The notes below the pieces were generated by a model that had not been told where the DNA came from, ran no database searches, and was given only the letters and a program-made list of their open reading frames with translations. DNA of 64,000 bases from Sabellastarte sp. h YS-2021 (taxonomy: Eukaryota > Annelida > Polychaeta > Sabellida > Sabellidae), in NCBI GenBank assembly GCA_964017235.1, contig OZ024929.1:67985603-68049602 (forward strand). The letters are read 5' to 3'. Positions within the stretch are counted from its first letter, which is position 1; every line of letters begins with the position of its first letter. Shown piece by piece: positions 62,814-64,000 of the stretch. The translations under genes and the position numbers were made by a program.

Positions 62814-63412
62814 ACAAACTGATCACAATAACCCTCTCCTATCGTCAAGCGTTAACTATGTAATTATGAAGTATATAGTGTGAGAATATTAGTAATGAAC
62901 TATTTTTCTAAGTCTAAATACATGAATATCTAAAGAAGTAAAATAAATTCACCCCAATTGGCTGGTCAAATAAATTTAACACAACAAGCTTCTAACGAGC
63001 TTCTTTGCAGCACAAGAACCAAATGCCAACTGACATAGAATAACTATTTCAAACAACCCCCAAACACCTTTGTAATCCATATTAAACAACAACCAAGCAT
63101 TATTACCTCTAAACACCTTGACAATCCATATTAAAATAATCCCAATCATGTGTGAACACATTTCCAATAAAGCCAACTCCCCATATACTAAGTGCTAAAA
63201 CTTTAATGTCCTACTACAGAATGTTTTTACCGTAATATTCCAAAATACTGCACATACTGGAAAATCAGTTTGTGATACATGAATACAATTATGAAATCTT
63301 AAATAAGCAATAATCATGTCTAGATAAATTTTGTCAACTCATCGAATAAAAGATATATATGATAAAAAATCCACCTTTTAATTAAAACAAAATTTACATA
63401 TTTGTATCAAAA
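62814..63412. other. non-coding, nothing recognised
   Basis: AT-rich. CTTTGTAATCCATATTAAA and CTTGACAATCCATATTAAA at 63070 and 63117 form a short diverged direct repeat (about 47 bp apart). Confidence 0.4.
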
Positions 63413-63570
63413 ATGACAATTTGTGGTTTTTGCAATCATGATATGCTTATCCAGAACAATCTCAAACATTATATGAACTTTTGTCTGGTAAATAAACATA
63501 AGGCATTAAATCAATGTAAGGAATGTGAAGAAGAATTTATCTCAAACTGGGACGATATTACTCATTTGGT
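63413..63570 (+). pseudogene. zinc-finger fragment resembling Polinton polymerase N-terminus
   Basis: About 52 codons: ICGFCNHDMLIQNNLKHYMNFC followed by NQCKECEEEFISNWDDITH. Spacing and residues resemble the first two fingers of the pPolB at 20002 (CYCGWDMITNSNLQHHQRVC; EICKICAKKFNTSEELRFH). The frame runs out into a TTTATTTGTTTATTTGGGG sequence at 63567, after which a repeat begins. It is probably the 5' scrap of another Polinton-type polymerase or a related finger gene. Confidence 0.5.
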
Positions 63571-63589
63571 TTATTTGTTTATTTGGGGT

Positions 63590-63880
63590 TTGTAACAACT
63601 TATTTTGTATCAACAACTTATTTTGTATTACCTGACTTATTTTGTATCAATTTTTGACTTATTTCGTATCACCGACTTATTTTGTAGTAAAATTGCCTTA
63701 TTTTGTATTACTTGGCCGACTTATTTCGTACCAACAGCTGACTTAATATGTTACAAAACGGTGCGCAGAATTTTGGCAAGATTTCAGGGTGATACAAAAT
63801 AAGTCAATAATACAAAATAAGCTGCTCTATAGACAACTTGTTTTGTATCACTGACTTATTTTGTAGTAATTTCAATTCAC
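63590..63880. repeat. short repeat array of GACTTATTTTGTATCA, with inverted copies
   Basis: At least eight plus-strand copies (63598-63740 and 63835-63870) and two inverted copies (TGATACAAAATAAGTC near 63790-63825) of a 16-bp word, arranged around a non-repeated centre (63740-63785). The layout suggests a small foldback or MITE-like element. Confidence 0.7.
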
Positions 63881-64000
63881 CTTTTATAGTGGCTTGTCTC
63901 CATCAAAGGATGGATTCAAAGGAATTTAATCCTCACTGGATTCAATCTTGTAGTCCATTTACCATTCGCCTGATAGTAATTCTTATTTTCAGCACTGACA

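Noticed and set aside
63590-63880. CRISPR-like array
   Set aside because: The repeats are 16 bp with very short irregular spacers, occur in both orientations, and the DNA is animal.

Overview
This is nuclear DNA from an invertebrate animal. No bacterial operons, ribosome binding sites or prophage are visible. Introns have GT..AG borders, Pol III-type (tRNA- and 5S-derived) SINEs recur, and the window is almost entirely mobile elements of animal type. The combination of DIRS, Penelope-like, L1-type LINE, Polinton and SINE elements with AAATAAAT or CTTTGA tails would suit a mollusc or another lophotrochozoan, but this is inference. No ordinary host gene was recognised.

Layout. 0.9-7.5 kb: decayed DIRS-type (tyrosine-recombinase) retrotransposon on the minus strand, split by a 169-bp satellite (4.5-6.3 kb). 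8-9.5 kb: dispersed repeats and a LINE scrap. 10.5-16.05 kb: a second, more decayed DIRS-type copy carrying a TIR element and a SINE. 16.2-18.3 kb: LINE scrap with a SINE in it, a MITE-like element and a dispersed repeat. 18,296-39,592: a complete 21.3-kb Polinton/Maverick (endogenous adintovirus-like) element with AG..CT ends, long inverted repeats and a perfect 6-bp target duplication TACTTC. 39.9-47.5 kb: nested TIR elements, one of which received a 4.3-kb Penelope-derived insertion. That insertion keeps the GIY-YIG nuclease, lacks the reverse transcriptase, and ends in a 2.8-kb near-perfect palindrome coding twice for the same zinc-finger miniprotein. 47.7-64 kb: a 5S-derived SINE, MITEs, Penelope fragments, more SINEs and tandem repeats, ending with a zinc-finger fragment resembling the N-terminus of the Polinton polymerase.

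The Polinton carries the full core set: protein-primed DNA polymerase B, retrovirus-like integrase with chromodomain, A32/FtsK-type packaging ATPase, adenain-like protease, major and minor capsid proteins and a lysine-rich core-type protein. It also has accessory genes that look like host interaction: a BIR (IAP-like) protein, a double-RING protein, a duplicated PC4-like protein and two adjacent spliced signal-peptide/transmembrane proteins. The polymerase ends in a NADAR-like domain and is broken by a SINE, so this copy cannot make an intact polymerase from one frame.

Five copies of a compact two-sided control module (TATA, GATGGGATC, GACCTTGACCTA, CCAAT, GGATCCCATCACGTG, TATA) sit between Polinton genes, and two lie inside predicted introns. 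The points most worth following are the polymerase-NADAR fusion, this module, the paired membrane proteins, and the RT-less GIY-YIG/palindrome element.
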